Below are positions 55,368 to 64,000 of a stretch of DNA of 64,000 bases, one piece after another. Position 1 is the stretch's first letter. Every line of letters starts with the position of its first letter. Source of the DNA: Polynucleobacter nymphae (lineage in GTDB: Bacteria > Pseudomonadota > Gammaproteobacteria > Burkholderiales > Burkholderiaceae); the NCBI RefSeq assembly GCF_018882155.1, contig NZ_JACVPA010000001.1, forward strand, positions 1,550,001 to 1,614,000. The letters are read 5' to 3'. The translations under genes and the position numbers were made by a program. The notes under the pieces are model-generated. The model did no database searches, had not been told where the DNA came from, and saw nothing but the letters and a program-made list of their open reading frames with translations.

Positions 55368-57670
55368 TTGCCCAGGAACTAGAAGTAAGTTTACACATGG
55401 CGTTTGTTGACGCTCGGGCATCACGACACGAGTTCATTACGGTCGAACATTTATTGGCTGCATTGTTAGACAATGCGACCGCAGTTGAGGTTCTAAAAGC
55501 TTGTGCGGTCAATATCGCAGAGTTGCGCTCTCAACTTAAAAACTTCATCAATGACAATACGCCAGTAGTGCCTGGTAACGATGAGGTTGATACACAACCT
55601 ACGCTGGGATTTCAGAGGGTGATTCAACGTGCCATCATGCATGTGCAATCTACTTCAAATGGCAAGAAAGAAGTCACTGGTGCCAATGTTTTAGTTGCTA
55701 TCTTTGGTGAAAAAGATTCGCATGCAGTGTATTTCCTGCAGCAGCAGGGAGTGACTCGCTTAGACGTGGTGAACTTCATTAGTCATGGCGTTCGTAAAGA
55801 TCAGGCTGAGCATGTGAAGCCTGCCGACACAACGCAAGAAACTGAAGAATCTCCCTCATCAGGAAAAGAAAGCCCCCTAGATCAGTACACCCAAAATCTG
55901 AATGCTTTGGCTCGCCAAGGAAAAATTGACCCCTTGATTGGTCGCGAAAGCGAAGTAGAGCGGGTAATTCAGGTGCTTTGCCGTCGCCGAAAGAACAACC
56001 CACTTTTAGTTGGAGAGGCTGGCGTTGGTAAAACTGCAATTGCAGAAGGATTGGCTTGGCGGATTGTTAAAGGCGATGTGCCTGATATCTTGGCCAATGC
56101 GACTGTCTACTCCTTAGATATGGGTGCCTTACTTGCTGGCACTAAATATCGTGGTGACTTTGAGCAACGCTTAAAGAGTGTTCTGAAGTCTTTAAAAGAT
56201 CACACCCATGGTGTTTTGTTTATTGATGAGATTCACACATTGATTGGTGCGGGTGCTGCATCTGGTGGAACATTGGATGCAAGTAATTTATTGAAGCCTG
56301 CTTTATCAAATGGTCAACTTAAATGTATTGGTGCAACCACGTTTTCTGAGTACCGCGGAATTTTCGAAAAAGATGCTGCCTTATCTCGTCGTTTCCAAAA
56401 AGTTGATGTCGTTGAGCCAACGGTTGATCAGACCGTACAAATTTTGCGTGGCCTGAAGTCTCGCTTTGAGGAACACCATAGCGTGAAGTATGCAGCTGGC
56501 GCATTGGTGGCTGCTGCAGAACTGTCGGCTCGTTATATCAATGATCGACATTTGCCAGATAAGGCAATCGATGTCATTGATGAGGCTGGTGCCGCACAGC
56601 GTATTTTGCCGAAATCTAAACAGAAGAAAACGATTGGTCGTCCAGAGATCGAAGAGATTGTTGCCAAGATTGCTCGGATACCGCCTCAGTCCGTGACTGT
56701 AGATGATCGCAGCAAGTTACAAACATTAGATCGCGACATTAAGAGCGTGGTCTTCGGTCAAGACCCTGCAATTGAAGCTTTAGCTAGCGCTATTAAGATG
56801 ACGCGCGCTGGTCTTGGGAAGATTGATAGGCCAATTGGGTCATTCTTGTTCTCTGGCCCAACTGGTGTTGGTAAGACAGAAGTTGCAAAACAGCTCGCTT
56901 ATATTTTAGGTATTGAGCTTCTGCGTTTCGATATGTCGGAGTATATGGAGCGTCATGCAGTCAGTCGCTTGATCGGAGCTCCTCCAGGATATGTTGGCTT
57001 TGATCAGGGTGGTTTGCTAACTGAGGCGGTTAGCAAGAAGCCACATTGCGTACTATTACTTGATGAGATTGAAAAAGCCCATCCGGACATCTTCAATATC
57101 CTTCTGCAGGTCATGGACCATGGCACTTTGACGGATAACAATGGCCGTAAGGCCGACTTCCGTAACGTCATCATCATTATGACCACTAACGCTGGTGCAG
57201 AGGCGATGCAGAAGTCCATTATGGGCTTTACGAATGTCCGCGAGTCTGGTGATGAGATGGCGGATATTAAGAAGTTCTTTACACCAGAATTTCGCAATCG
57301 CTTAGATGCTATTGTTTCCTTTAAAGCACTTGATGAAACTATCATCATGCGAGTGGTTGATAAGTTCCTGATGCAATTGGAAGAGCAACTACATGAGAAG
57401 AAAGTTGATGCTACCTTTAGCTCTAAATTACGCGCTCATTTAGCTAAGCATGGATTTGATCCATTGATGGGTGCTCGCCCAATGCAGCGCATTATTCAAG
57501 ATACAGTGCGTAAAGCCCTTGCCGATGAATTGCTCTTTGGTAAGTTAGCCCAAGGCGGACATGTAGACGTGGATGTAGATGCAGATGGCCATGTGCAATT
57601 AAACTTTGACGCCCCTGTATTGCCAGGTAAGGCATCTAAAAAAGATGTAGCTCCTGCAGAAGAAATTTAA
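55364..57670 (+). CDS. clpA: ATP-dependent Clp protease ATP-binding subunit ClpA
   Basis: Unfoldase of ClpAP with two AAA+ modules. N-terminal Clp repeats (1-150), Walker A1 GEAGVGKT (217-224), Walker A2 GPTGVGKT (498-505), and a C-terminal IGF-like ClpP-docking region in IMGFTNV. 768 aa (E. coli 758). The ATG at 55364 has GGAGGA directly upstream and overlaps the clpS stop (ATGA). Unlike ClpB it lacks the middle coiled-coil. Confidence 0.97.
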   Translation: MIAQELEVSLHMAFVDARASRHEFITVEHLLAALLDNATAVEVLKACAVNIAELRSQLKNFINDNTPVVPGNDEVDTQPTLGFQRVIQRAIMHVQSTSNGKKEVTGANVLVAIFGEKDSHAVYFLQQQGVTRLDVVNFISHGVRKDQAEHVKPADTTQETEESPSSGKESPLDQYTQNLNALARQGKIDPLIGRESEVERVIQVLCRRRKNNPLLVGEAGVGKTAIAEGLAWRIVKGDVPDILANATVYSLDMGALLAGTKYRGDFEQRLKSVLKSLKDHTHGVLFIDEIHTLIGAGAASGGTLDASNLLKPALSNGQLKCIGATTFSEYRGIFEKDAALSRRFQKVDVVEPTVDQTVQILRGLKSRFEEHHSVKYAAGALVAAAELSARYINDRHLPDKAIDVIDEAGAAQRILPKSKQKKTIGRPEIEEIVAKIARIPPQSVTVDDRSKLQTLDRDIKSVVFGQDPAIEALASAIKMTRAGLGKIDRPIGSFLFSGPTGVGKTEVAKQLAYILGIELLRFDMSEYMERHAVSRLIGAPPGYVGFDQGGLLTEAVSKKPHCVLLLDEIEKAHPDIFNILLQVMDHGTLTDNNGRKADFRNVIIIMTTNAGAEAMQKSIMGFTNVRESGDEMADIKKFFTPEFRNRLDAIVSFKALDETIIMRVVDKFLMQLEEQLHEKKVDATFSSKLRAHLAKHGFDPLMGARPMQRIIQDTVRKALADELLFGKLAQGGHVDVDVDADGHVQLNFDAPVLPGKASKKDVAPAEEI

Positions 57671-57697
57671 TTATTAGCAATTTTTAAAAAGGAAAAC

Positions 57698-57931
57698 ATG
57701 TCACACCACGATAAATTGCTAGATGCTTTTGAGGCCTATAAGGCTGAGCATGAAAAGTTCGAAGGCAAAGGCATTAAAGCCTCAGCTACCCGTGCTCGTA
57801 AAGCTTTACAAGAAATTGCGGGTTCTTGTAAAGAGCGCCGTAAGGAAATTTCTGCCGAAAAAGAATCTCGCGAAGGTAAGGGTGCGGGCATGTCTCAAGA
57901 TACTGCTCGTCACGCACATATTCGTAAGTAA
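57698..57931 (+). CDS. Small basic protein, possibly histone H1/Hc1-like
   Basis: 77-aa, highly charged, Lys/Arg/Glu-rich protein predicted to be mostly helical: KASATRARKALQEIAGSCKERRKEISAEKESREGKG. The ribosome binding site AAAGGAAAA precedes the ATG. The spacing of RARKAL and KERRKEI is reminiscent of bacterial Hc1-type histone-like proteins, but I cannot prove the family; a general nucleoid- or RNA-binding role is an inference. Only 27 bases after clpA, so probably cotranscribed, and closed by a terminator. Confidence 0.6.
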   Translation: MSHHDKLLDAFEAYKAEHEKFEGKGIKASATRARKALQEIAGSCKERRKEISAEKESREGKGAGMSQDTARHAHIRK

Positions 57932-57946
57932 GGCTTCATGATGATG

Positions 57947-57973
57947 AAAAGGCCGCCTGAGGGCGGCTTTTTT
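57947..57973. terminator. Bidirectional terminator between the small basic gene and dut
   Basis: AAAA-g-GCCGCC (57947-57957), loop TGAG, GGCGGC-TTTTTT (57962-57973): a strong 6-bp GC stem extended by A/T pairs with T tracts for both convergent genes. Confidence 0.8.
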
Positions 57974-57989
57974 ATTTAAGCTCAGCAGC

Positions 57990-58439
57990 TTAGGCTCGCC
58001 CAGTACTTCCAAAGCCTCCAGTACCACGACTGCTCTCCGTAAACTCTTCAACCACTTTGAGCTGCACTTGCTGGATGGGCATTACTACTAATTGGGCTAA
58101 GCGCTCCATGGGTTCTAGCTTGAACGGGATTGAGCCACGATTCCAAGTGCTCACCATTAATTGACCTTGGTAGTCAGAGTCAATCAACCCAACTAAGTTA
58201 CCCAAGACAATGCCATGCTTATGACCAAGGCCTGAGCGTGGCAGAATAAATGCGGCATAACGGGGATCTTCAACAAAGATAGCTAAGCCAGTTGGCACCA
58301 GTATGGTTTGGCCTGGCGCTATCTCAATCATTTCATCAATGCAAGCGCGTAAATCTAATCCAGCACTGCCTGGTGTGCCGTAAGCCGGCAATTGATTACG
58401 CATACGTTCATCGAGAATTTTGACTTGGAGCGATTGCAT
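57990..58439 (-). CDS. dut: Deoxyuridine triphosphatase (dUTPase)
   Basis: Hydrolyses dUTP to dUMP, keeping uracil out of DNA. The five family motifs are visible: GSAGLDLRA (24-32), [10 protein letters not shown] (67-76), GLIDSDYQG (84-92), RLAQLVV (113-119) and the flexible C-terminal [10 protein letters not shown] (138-147). 149 aa. Last gene of the ribF-ileS-lspA-coaBC-dut run. Confidence 0.97.
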   Translation of the reverse strand: MQSLQVKILDERMRNQLPAYGTPGSAGLDLRACIDEMIEIAPGQTILVPTGLAIFVEDPRYAAFILPRSGLGHKHGIVLGNLVGLIDSDYQGQLMVSTWNRGSIPFKLEPMERLAQLVVMPIQQVQLKVVEEFTESSRGTGGFGSTGRA

Positions 58440-58463
58440 AGAAGTTCCTAAAGCGGGGGTAAT

Positions 58464-59675
58464 TTAAATTTTCTTAGCAACGAGCTGAATCAGTTGCCGT
58501 GCAAGCTGAAGCTTTTCAGCCTTAGTAATTTTCTTGCTACCAGATTCATCAATCACCAACAATTGATTGAGATCGCTGCCAAAGGTTTCTGGGCCAATAT
58601 TACCAACCACCATCGGGATACCTTTGCGTAGTCGTTTTTCAGTAGCATGCGCTTCTAAATCAGTTGATTCGGCTGCAAAACCTACACAGTAGGGGTAAGG
58701 TTTGCCACCTTTCATTTTTACAGTTTTTGCAACGTCTAACAGAATGTCCGGGTTAGCAATAAATTCAATGCTTGGAGCTGCTTTGCCTTGGCGCTTGATC
58801 TTTTCCTTAGCAGGCTTCGCAATACCCCAATCAGCTACTGCAGCAACTGCAAAGAAGATATCGCAATCAGAGACGTTTAATGTTGCCGCATACATTTCTT
58901 TTGCGCTTCTCACATTACTGCGAGTAATTTTTCCGGTAGCCTCTAGCGGAGTTGGTAAGTCACAAGGGCCTGCAATGAGGTGAACTTGGGCGCCTGCCTC
59001 AACAGCTGCACGTGCGATAGCAAAGCCCATCTTGCCTGAGCTGTGATTAGTAATGCCGCGCACTGGATCGATTGCTTCAAAGGTAGGGCCAGCAGTAATC
59101 AATACTTTTTTACCGGCTAAGGTCTTCTTCTGAAAGAAGGCAATGACTTGCTCGGCGATTTCATAAGGCTCTAGCATTCTGCCCATACCTACTTCACCAC
59201 AGGCCTGAAAGCCACTGGCTGGACCAAGAAGGGTAACCCCATCTTTATTGAGGCGCTCCACACTTCTCTGGGTTGCAGCGTGTTCCCACATTTGCTTATT
59301 CATTGCTGGTGCAAGTAAGAGGGAGCAATCTCTAGCAAGGCAAAGCGTACTCAGTAAGTCATCAGCCAAACCTAAGGAGAGCTTGGCCATTAAGTCAGCA
59401 CTAGCAGGTGCAATCACAATGGCATCAGCAGAGCGAGATAGCTCAATGTGTGCCATATTGTTTGGAATAGTGCTATCCCATTGACTCAAATAAACCGGAT
59501 TACCTGTGAGCGCCTGCATTGTGACTGGTGTTACGAATTGCGTTGCAGCTTCAGTCATTACCACCTGAATGGATGCGCCTTCTTGCATCAATTGGCGAGC
59601 AAGTTCAGGCGTCTTATAGGCGGCAATACCACCGGAGATGCCGAGAATTATTTTCTTATTTAAAAGTGATTGCAT
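58464..59675 (-). CDS. coaBC: Bifunctional phosphopantothenoylcysteine decarboxylase/synthetase
   Basis: Two steps of coenzyme A synthesis. The FMN-dependent N-terminal CoaC domain has GISGGIAAYK, catalytic His76, PAMNKQMW (123-130) and Cys159 in FQACGEVGMGRM; the C-terminal CoaB domain starts at about 190 with ITAGPTFEAIDPVRGITNHSSGKMG. 403 aa, normal. Between lspA and dut, nine bases after lspA. Confidence 0.97.
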   Translation of the reverse strand: MQSLLNKKIILGISGGIAAYKTPELARQLMQEGASIQVVMTEAATQFVTPVTMQALTGNPVYLSQWDSTIPNNMAHIELSRSADAIVIAPASADLMAKLSLGLADDLLSTLCLARDCSLLLAPAMNKQMWEHAATQRSVERLNKDGVTLLGPASGFQACGEVGMGRMLEPYEIAEQVIAFFQKKTLAGKKVLITAGPTFEAIDPVRGITNHSSGKMGFAIARAAVEAGAQVHLIAGPCDLPTPLEATGKITRSNVRSAKEMYAATLNVSDCDIFFAVAAVADWGIAKPAKEKIKRQGKAAPSIEFIANPDILLDVAKTVKMKGGKPYPYCVGFAAESTDLEAHATEKRLRKGIPMVVGNIGPETFGSDLNQLLVIDESGSKKITKAEKLQLARQLIQLVAKKI

Positions 59676-59684
59676 GGCGCCAGC

Positions 59685-60173
59685 TTAATGGGATTGAGCG
59701 GATTTGCCAAATGACTTGTGCAATTCCTCAAAAATAATAAGAACAGCCCCAATACAAATGGCGCTATCAGCAATATTAAATGCTGGCCAATGCCAGTTAG
59801 CGTAATGCAAGTCAATAAAGTCGATAACGGCACCGTACATTAGTCGATCCAATACATTTCCTAGGGCGCCACCCAAAATTAGGCTGAGGGCTAGACACAG
59901 TAGTTTGTCGTTCTGGTTTTTGCGCAGGAGCCAAACAATATAGATACAAGCTACCAAACCCACGATTGTAAAGAACCAACGCTGCCATCCTGAGCCTTGG
60001 GCTAGAAAAGAAAATGCTGCTCCAGGATTTAAGAGTAGCAACCAATTCATAAAAGGGAGTACTGGTTCTGGAATACCTAACTGCAAACTACTCAATGCTG
60101 ACCACTTGCTTAGTTGATCTAAGAGCAAAGTGATTGCAGCAATTGCCAGAGAGCGCAGAAATATAATACTCAT
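59685..60173 (-). CDS. lspA: Lipoprotein signal peptidase
   Basis: Membrane aspartic protease that cuts the signal peptide of diacylglyceryl-prolipoproteins. Four hydrophobic segments; the catalytic Asp118 is in GNVLDRLMYGAVIDF and Asp136 in FNIADSAI, and NPGAAFSF is the conserved substrate-binding stretch. 162 aa, normal. Twelve bases after ileS, the usual order. Confidence 0.97.
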   Translation of the reverse strand: MSIIFLRSLAIAAITLLLDQLSKWSALSSLQLGIPEPVLPFMNWLLLLNPGAAFSFLAQGSGWQRWFFTIVGLVACIYIVWLLRKNQNDKLLCLALSLILGGALGNVLDRLMYGAVIDFIDLHYANWHWPAFNIADSAICIGAVLIIFEELHKSFGKSAQSH

Positions 60174-60185
60174 TGAGTTAATCTG

Positions 60186-63047
60186 TTAAGCAAACAAGCG
60201 GTGATCACCATCACCAAAAAGGTTGCTAATGCAGCGCCCGCAGAGTTCTGGGTGTTCATTGTCATTCCCAACATCCTGAGTGTGATGCCAGCAGCGACCA
60301 CATTTCTTGTATTGACTACCGCGTACTAAAACCTCAAGGCCATCCGGACTAAGTTCGATATTGGCGCTTGAAGTAATCGTCACAAAGCGTAAGTCATCTT
60401 CTAATGAGTGGAGGATTGCAAAGTCAATATCATCTACTTTAATAGTGAGTTCAGCTTGCAATGATGAGCCAACATTACCCGCCTCACGCTCGACCTCAAT
60501 TGCTTTAGTAACTTCAGAGCGAATTTCACGAATACGATGCCACTTAGTCAGCAATTCATCTGCTTTAGCAATTTCGGGGAAGGTGCCAAACTCTTCCATA
60601 AAGATTGACTCAGAAGGTTTACTAGCCGAGCCATGTGGGAAATCCTGCCAAGCTTCTTCTGCAGTAAAGGAGAGGAAGGGGGCCAACCATTTCAAAAGAT
60701 TACGGGTGATGTGGAACAAAGCATTCTGTGCTGCGCGACGATCAGGTGAATCAGGTGCGCTAGTATAGAGACGATCTTTCAGAATGTCTAAATAGAAGCC
60801 ACCTAAATCTTCCGAGCAGAATGACAACATGCGAGTTACTGCCGGATGAAATTCATAAGCCTTGTAGTGTGCCTCAATGTCACCCTGAATTTGATTGGCT
60901 AGTGCGACGGTATAGCGATCAATCTCAAGCCATTGATCAGCAGGCATGGTGTGCTTGCTGGGATCAAAGTCAGACAAGTTAGCTAACAAGAAGCGCAGAG
61001 TATTACGAATGCGACGATAACTTTCAGTCACACGTTTTAGAATCTCATCAGAGATCGTCATCTCACCTGAGTAATCGGTGGAAGCTACCCAAAGACGAAT
61101 AATTTCAGCACCCAGCTTATCTGCAACTTGCTGAGGAGCAATCACGTTACCTACAGATTTACTCATCTTGCGTCCTTGGCCATCTACTGTGAAGCCATGT
61201 GTTAGCAAGGCTTTGTATGGTGGCTTGCCATCGAGCATTGCGCCAGTGAGCAGCGATGAGTGGAACCAGCCACGATGCTGGTCTGAGCCTTCTAAATACA
61301 AATCAGCTAAGCGTCCATTAGGAGTTTTGGCATCGGCGGTGAGTAATTCATTGCGGTGTGAACCACGAATCACATGCCAATGGGTTGTTCCTGAATCAAA
61401 CCACACGTCTAGCGTGTCACGATTTTTTTCATATTGAGCAGCTTCATCACCAAGTAACTCAGCAACTTCTAATTTCTGCCAAGCTTCGATGCCATCTTTT
61501 TCTACGCGTTTAGCAACCTCTTCAAGTAGCTCGACAGTGCGTGGATGGGGCTCACCACTCTCCTTATGAACAAAGAAAGCCATTGGGACACCCCATTGGC
61601 GCTGACGTGATAAGGTCCAGTCAGGACGGTTAGCAATCATGCTGTGCAAGCGTTGTTTGCCCCAGGCGGGAAAGAATTCAGTGCTATTGATACCAGCCAA
61701 GGCTGTTTCACGCAAGCTAGCCTTGCTGTCCAAAGGCTTCTTATCCATACTCGCAAACCACTGGGAAGTAGCGCGATAAATGATAGGCGACTTGTGGCGC
61801 CAGCAGTGCATGTATGAGTGGGTATAGGTTTTATCCCGCAGTAGACTCCCAGCCTCACGCATTGCTTCCACAATCTTAGGATTTGCTTTCCAGATGTACT
61901 CATTGGCAAAGAGTGGTAACCATGATGCGTACACACCATTGCCCATCACTGGATTGAGAATATCGTTGTCAGCCAGTTTATTTGCTTTACAGGACTTAAA
62001 GTCCTCTTCGCCATAAGCAGGTGCAGAGTGAACAATGCCAGTACCGGTATCTAAAGTGACGTACTCAGCCGGATAAATTGGGGAGAGTCGCTTATAACCA
62101 TCATGTAGTTGAGCAAGTGGATGCCAGAAAGAGATATTGGCCAATTGCGCACCTTGGCAAGTAGCAATGATTTTCCCCTCCAGGCCATAGTCCTGCAGGC
62201 AAGTCTCAACACGATCTTTCGCCAGAATTAATAACTTGTCACCCACATCAACCAAAGCGTAAGTCAGTTCGGGATGTACGTTCATTGCCTGATTCGCAGG
62301 AATGGTCCAAGGTGTTGTAGTCCAAATCACAATCTGACCTGGTTTATTTGGCAGTTCAGAAAGACCAAAGGCCTTAGCAAGTTGTGGGCGCTGCGCATCA
62401 TCGAAAGCAAAACCAACATCAACGGTTGGATCAGTCTTATCTTGATATTCCACTTCCGCTTCTGCAAGAGCGGAGCCACAGTCAAAACACCAATTCACGG
62501 GCTTTAAGCCGCGGAAGACATAGCCCTTTTCCCAGATCTTACCCAGCGCACGAATTTCATCGGCTTCATTACGATAGCTCATGGTGAGATAAGGATTATT
62601 CCAGTCACCAAGAACACCTAAGCGTTCGAAGTCTTTCTTTTGCTTATCGACCTGGACTTGAGCATAGGCGCGGGCCTTAGATTGCACTTCAGCCGTCGGT
62701 AAGTTTTTACCAAACTGTTTTTCAATTTGAATCTCAATTGGCATGCCATGGCAATCCCAGCCGGGAACATACACAGAATCAAAGCCCATTAACCAACGGG
62801 ACTTCACAATCATGTCCTTCAAGATCTTGTTTACCGCATGACCAATATGAATATCACCATTGGCATAAGGAGGGCCGTCATGCAAAATAAATTTAGGCTG
62901 ATTAGCATGCGCAGCACGAATCTTTTCGTAGAGTTTATTTTTTTGCCACTGGGCAACCCATTGTGGTTCACGCTTGGCAAGGTCTCCTCGCATTGGAAAC
63001 GAGGTGTCTAGAAGATTGACGGGATAAGAGTTTTCTTTTTCAGACAT
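60186..63047 (-). CDS. ileS: Isoleucyl-tRNA synthetase
   Basis: Class I synthetase that charges tRNA(Ile), with an editing domain. HIGH is at 67-70, the KMSKS loop at 627-631, and the C-terminal zinc site at C916, C919, C936, C939. 953 aa from the ATG at 63047, beginning [19 protein letters not shown], the typical N-terminus; upstream in-frame starts (to 63140) lie inside ribF. It overlaps the ribF stop by eight bases. Confidence 0.97.
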   Translation of the reverse strand: MSEKENSYPVNLLDTSFPMRGDLAKREPQWVAQWQKNKLYEKIRAAHANQPKFILHDGPPYANGDIHIGHAVNKILKDMIVKSRWLMGFDSVYVPGWDCHGMPIEIQIEKQFGKNLPTAEVQSKARAYAQVQVDKQKKDFERLGVLGDWNNPYLTMSYRNEADEIRALGKIWEKGYVFRGLKPVNWCFDCGSALAEAEVEYQDKTDPTVDVGFAFDDAQRPQLAKAFGLSELPNKPGQIVIWTTTPWTIPANQAMNVHPELTYALVDVGDKLLILAKDRVETCLQDYGLEGKIIATCQGAQLANISFWHPLAQLHDGYKRLSPIYPAEYVTLDTGTGIVHSAPAYGEEDFKSCKANKLADNDILNPVMGNGVYASWLPLFANEYIWKANPKIVEAMREAGSLLRDKTYTHSYMHCWRHKSPIIYRATSQWFASMDKKPLDSKASLRETALAGINSTEFFPAWGKQRLHSMIANRPDWTLSRQRQWGVPMAFFVHKESGEPHPRTVELLEEVAKRVEKDGIEAWQKLEVAELLGDEAAQYEKNRDTLDVWFDSGTTHWHVIRGSHRNELLTADAKTPNGRLADLYLEGSDQHRGWFHSSLLTGAMLDGKPPYKALLTHGFTVDGQGRKMSKSVGNVIAPQQVADKLGAEIIRLWVASTDYSGEMTISDEILKRVTESYRRIRNTLRFLLANLSDFDPSKHTMPADQWLEIDRYTVALANQIQGDIEAHYKAYEFHPAVTRMLSFCSEDLGGFYLDILKDRLYTSAPDSPDRRAAQNALFHITRNLLKWLAPFLSFTAEEAWQDFPHGSASKPSESIFMEEFGTFPEIAKADELLTKWHRIREIRSEVTKAIEVEREAGNVGSSLQAELTIKVDDIDFAILHSLEDDLRFVTITSSANIELSPDGLEVLVRGSQYKKCGRCWHHTQDVGNDNEHPELCGRCISNLFGDGDHRLFA

Positions 63048-63990
63048 AAGCTTTTTTCTGGAAATAATTTCTGGCGTGCTTTGCATCTGCTGCAATTGCA
63101 TTCGTAAGTGCGTCGAGGTCATCATACTTTGCCTCGTCACGAATTTTTTCTAAGAGCTCTACGGTAATAATTTTTCCGTATACGTCTTGTTGATAATCAA
63201 AGATGTGGGTCTCAAGCAATACCCGACCTTCATCCTCTACTGTAGGTCTTACTCCTAGGCTGGCTACGGCTGGTAGCGGCCTATCAGCAAGACCCAATAC
63301 TTGCGCAGTAAAGATGCCAGTGGTCGCTGGTTTGCGATGATGTAAATGATTGGCTACCGCTAAGTTCAAAGTAGGAAAGCCAAGCTTTCGACCTAATTGT
63401 TGCCCATGAATCACGTGACCAGAAATTCCGTAGGGACGGCCTAATAATTTTTCAGCTTGATTCATGTCGCCGTTAGCAAGCGCTGCTCGTAAAGCGGAAC
63501 TAGAAATGCGTTCACCATTTTCCAAGATCGTTTGAATGCTTGATACTTCAAAGCCATATTTTGCCCCGGCAGCTTTGAGGCTCGCAAAATTGCCTGCACG
63601 TTTTGCCCCATAACAAAAATCATCGCCAATCAAAATCCATTTGGCATTCAGACGTTTCACAATAATTTCAGAAACAAATTCTTCGGGTGTAAGGCGCGCA
63701 AAAGCGGCATTGAAGTGCTCCACTACAACTCGGTCAATTCCAAGTTGGGCCAAGGCAGCTAGCTTATCGCGCAGATTCAGAATGCGAGGAGGAGCTTGTT
63801 CGGGTGAGAAGAATTCTTTGGGGTGTGGCTCAAAGGTCATGACGCAGCTCACCAGACTTCGTTCTTTGGCGCCATCTACGAGTTGTTTCAATAGGGCGCA
63901 ATGACCCCTGTGCACACCATCGAAATTACCGATGCTAAGGGCACAAGCAGGTCCTGCAGAAAACTGGGTCGGGCCACGGAATACGTTCAC
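63040..63990 (-). CDS. ribF: Bifunctional riboflavin kinase/FAD synthetase
   Basis: Makes FMN and then FAD. The N-terminal adenylyltransferase shows [11 protein letters not shown] at 20-30 and the [15 protein letters not shown] motif; the C-terminal kinase domain (about 180-305) has [20 protein letters not shown]. 316 aa, normal. The start [10 protein letters not shown] lies ten bases inside the window edge; its promoter is outside. Confidence 0.96.
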   Translation of the reverse strand: MNVFRGPTQFSAGPACALSIGNFDGVHRGHCALLKQLVDGAKERSLVSCVMTFEPHPKEFFSPEQAPPRILNLRDKLAALAQLGIDRVVVEHFNAAFARLTPEEFVSEIIVKRLNAKWILIGDDFCYGAKRAGNFASLKAAGAKYGFEVSSIQTILENGERISSSALRAALANGDMNQAEKLLGRPYGISGHVIHGQQLGRKLGFPTLNLAVANHLHHRKPATTGIFTAQVLGLADRPLPAVASLGVRPTVEDEGRVLLETHIFDYQQDVYGKIITVELLEKIRDEAKYDDLDALTNAIAADAKHARNYFQKKAYV

Positions 63991-64000
63991 AAAATCGCTT

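Noticed and set aside
63048..63140. 31-residue N-terminal extension of IleS
   Set aside because: It lies inside ribF in another frame, and the typical synthetase N-terminus begins at the ATG at 63047.

Overview
The window reads as a compact chromosomal segment of a betaproteobacterium of the order Burkholderiales, most likely Polynucleobacter or a close relative. This rests on gene order (hrcA-hemH-grpE-dnaK-dnaJ beside nadK-recN; glcDEF beside a PduO-type adenosyltransferase, aroG, tldD and yhdP; ribF-ileS-lspA-coaBC-dut; rpsT divergent from murJ), on a DUF3579 gene, on moderate GC content, and on very short intergenic gaps. It is an assignment from protein character and synteny, not from a database search. 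I found 55 protein genes, one of them cut by the window edge. I found no tRNA, rRNA, CRISPR array, insertion sequence, integrase, prophage or restriction/defence gene. The largest gap without a gene is about 286 bases (54734-55019), so no gene-free stretch exceeds 300 bases.

Layout. 1-1082: 5' part of pntA (transhydrogenase). 1238-5845: mnmA, a GST-like protein, then purB-waaA. 5858-11378: minus-strand queA-tgt-yajC-secD-secF, which couples queuosine tRNA modification to the Sec accessory complex. 11409-14349: recG-ubiA. 14366-19896: minus-strand glycolate oxidase glcD-glcE-glcF followed without gaps by yggS and proC. 19915-20484: cobalamin adenosyltransferase. 20536-28186: minus-strand yhdP, nitrilase-family hydrolase, tldD, aroG. 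28265-31084: glnE. 31088-33690: recN and nadK on the minus strand. 33728-39836: heat-shock block hrcA-hemH-grpE-dnaK-dnaJ. 39844-45112: minus-strand perM-like transporter, hda, HAD hydrolase, pcnB, folK, panB. 45185-48819: purM, miaA, DedA protein, SirB1 family protein. 48825-53922: murJ, rpsT, DUF3579, argF, argG, ppnP. 53994-57931: DUF192 protein, cold-shock protein, clpS-clpA, and a small basic protein. 57990-63990: minus-strand ribF-ileS-lspA-coaBC-dut.

Regulation that can be read directly: two good sigma-32 (heat-shock) promoter matches, before grpE and before dnaK, with a perfect hairpin terminator between them. Several convergent or operon-ending genes are closed by clear hairpin/T-tract terminators. 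The cold-shock gene has a TTGACA promoter and a roughly 105-nt leader. Several genes sit so close to their apparent -10 box, without a Shine-Dalgarno sequence, that leaderless or nearly leaderless mRNAs are plausible.

I see no convincing undescribed multi-gene system here. The content is conserved housekeeping. The most interesting items are small: the 18-bp divergent glcD/adenosyltransferase start region, the sigma-32/HrcA arrangement, the small basic protein after clpA, and a few unexplained inverted repeats.
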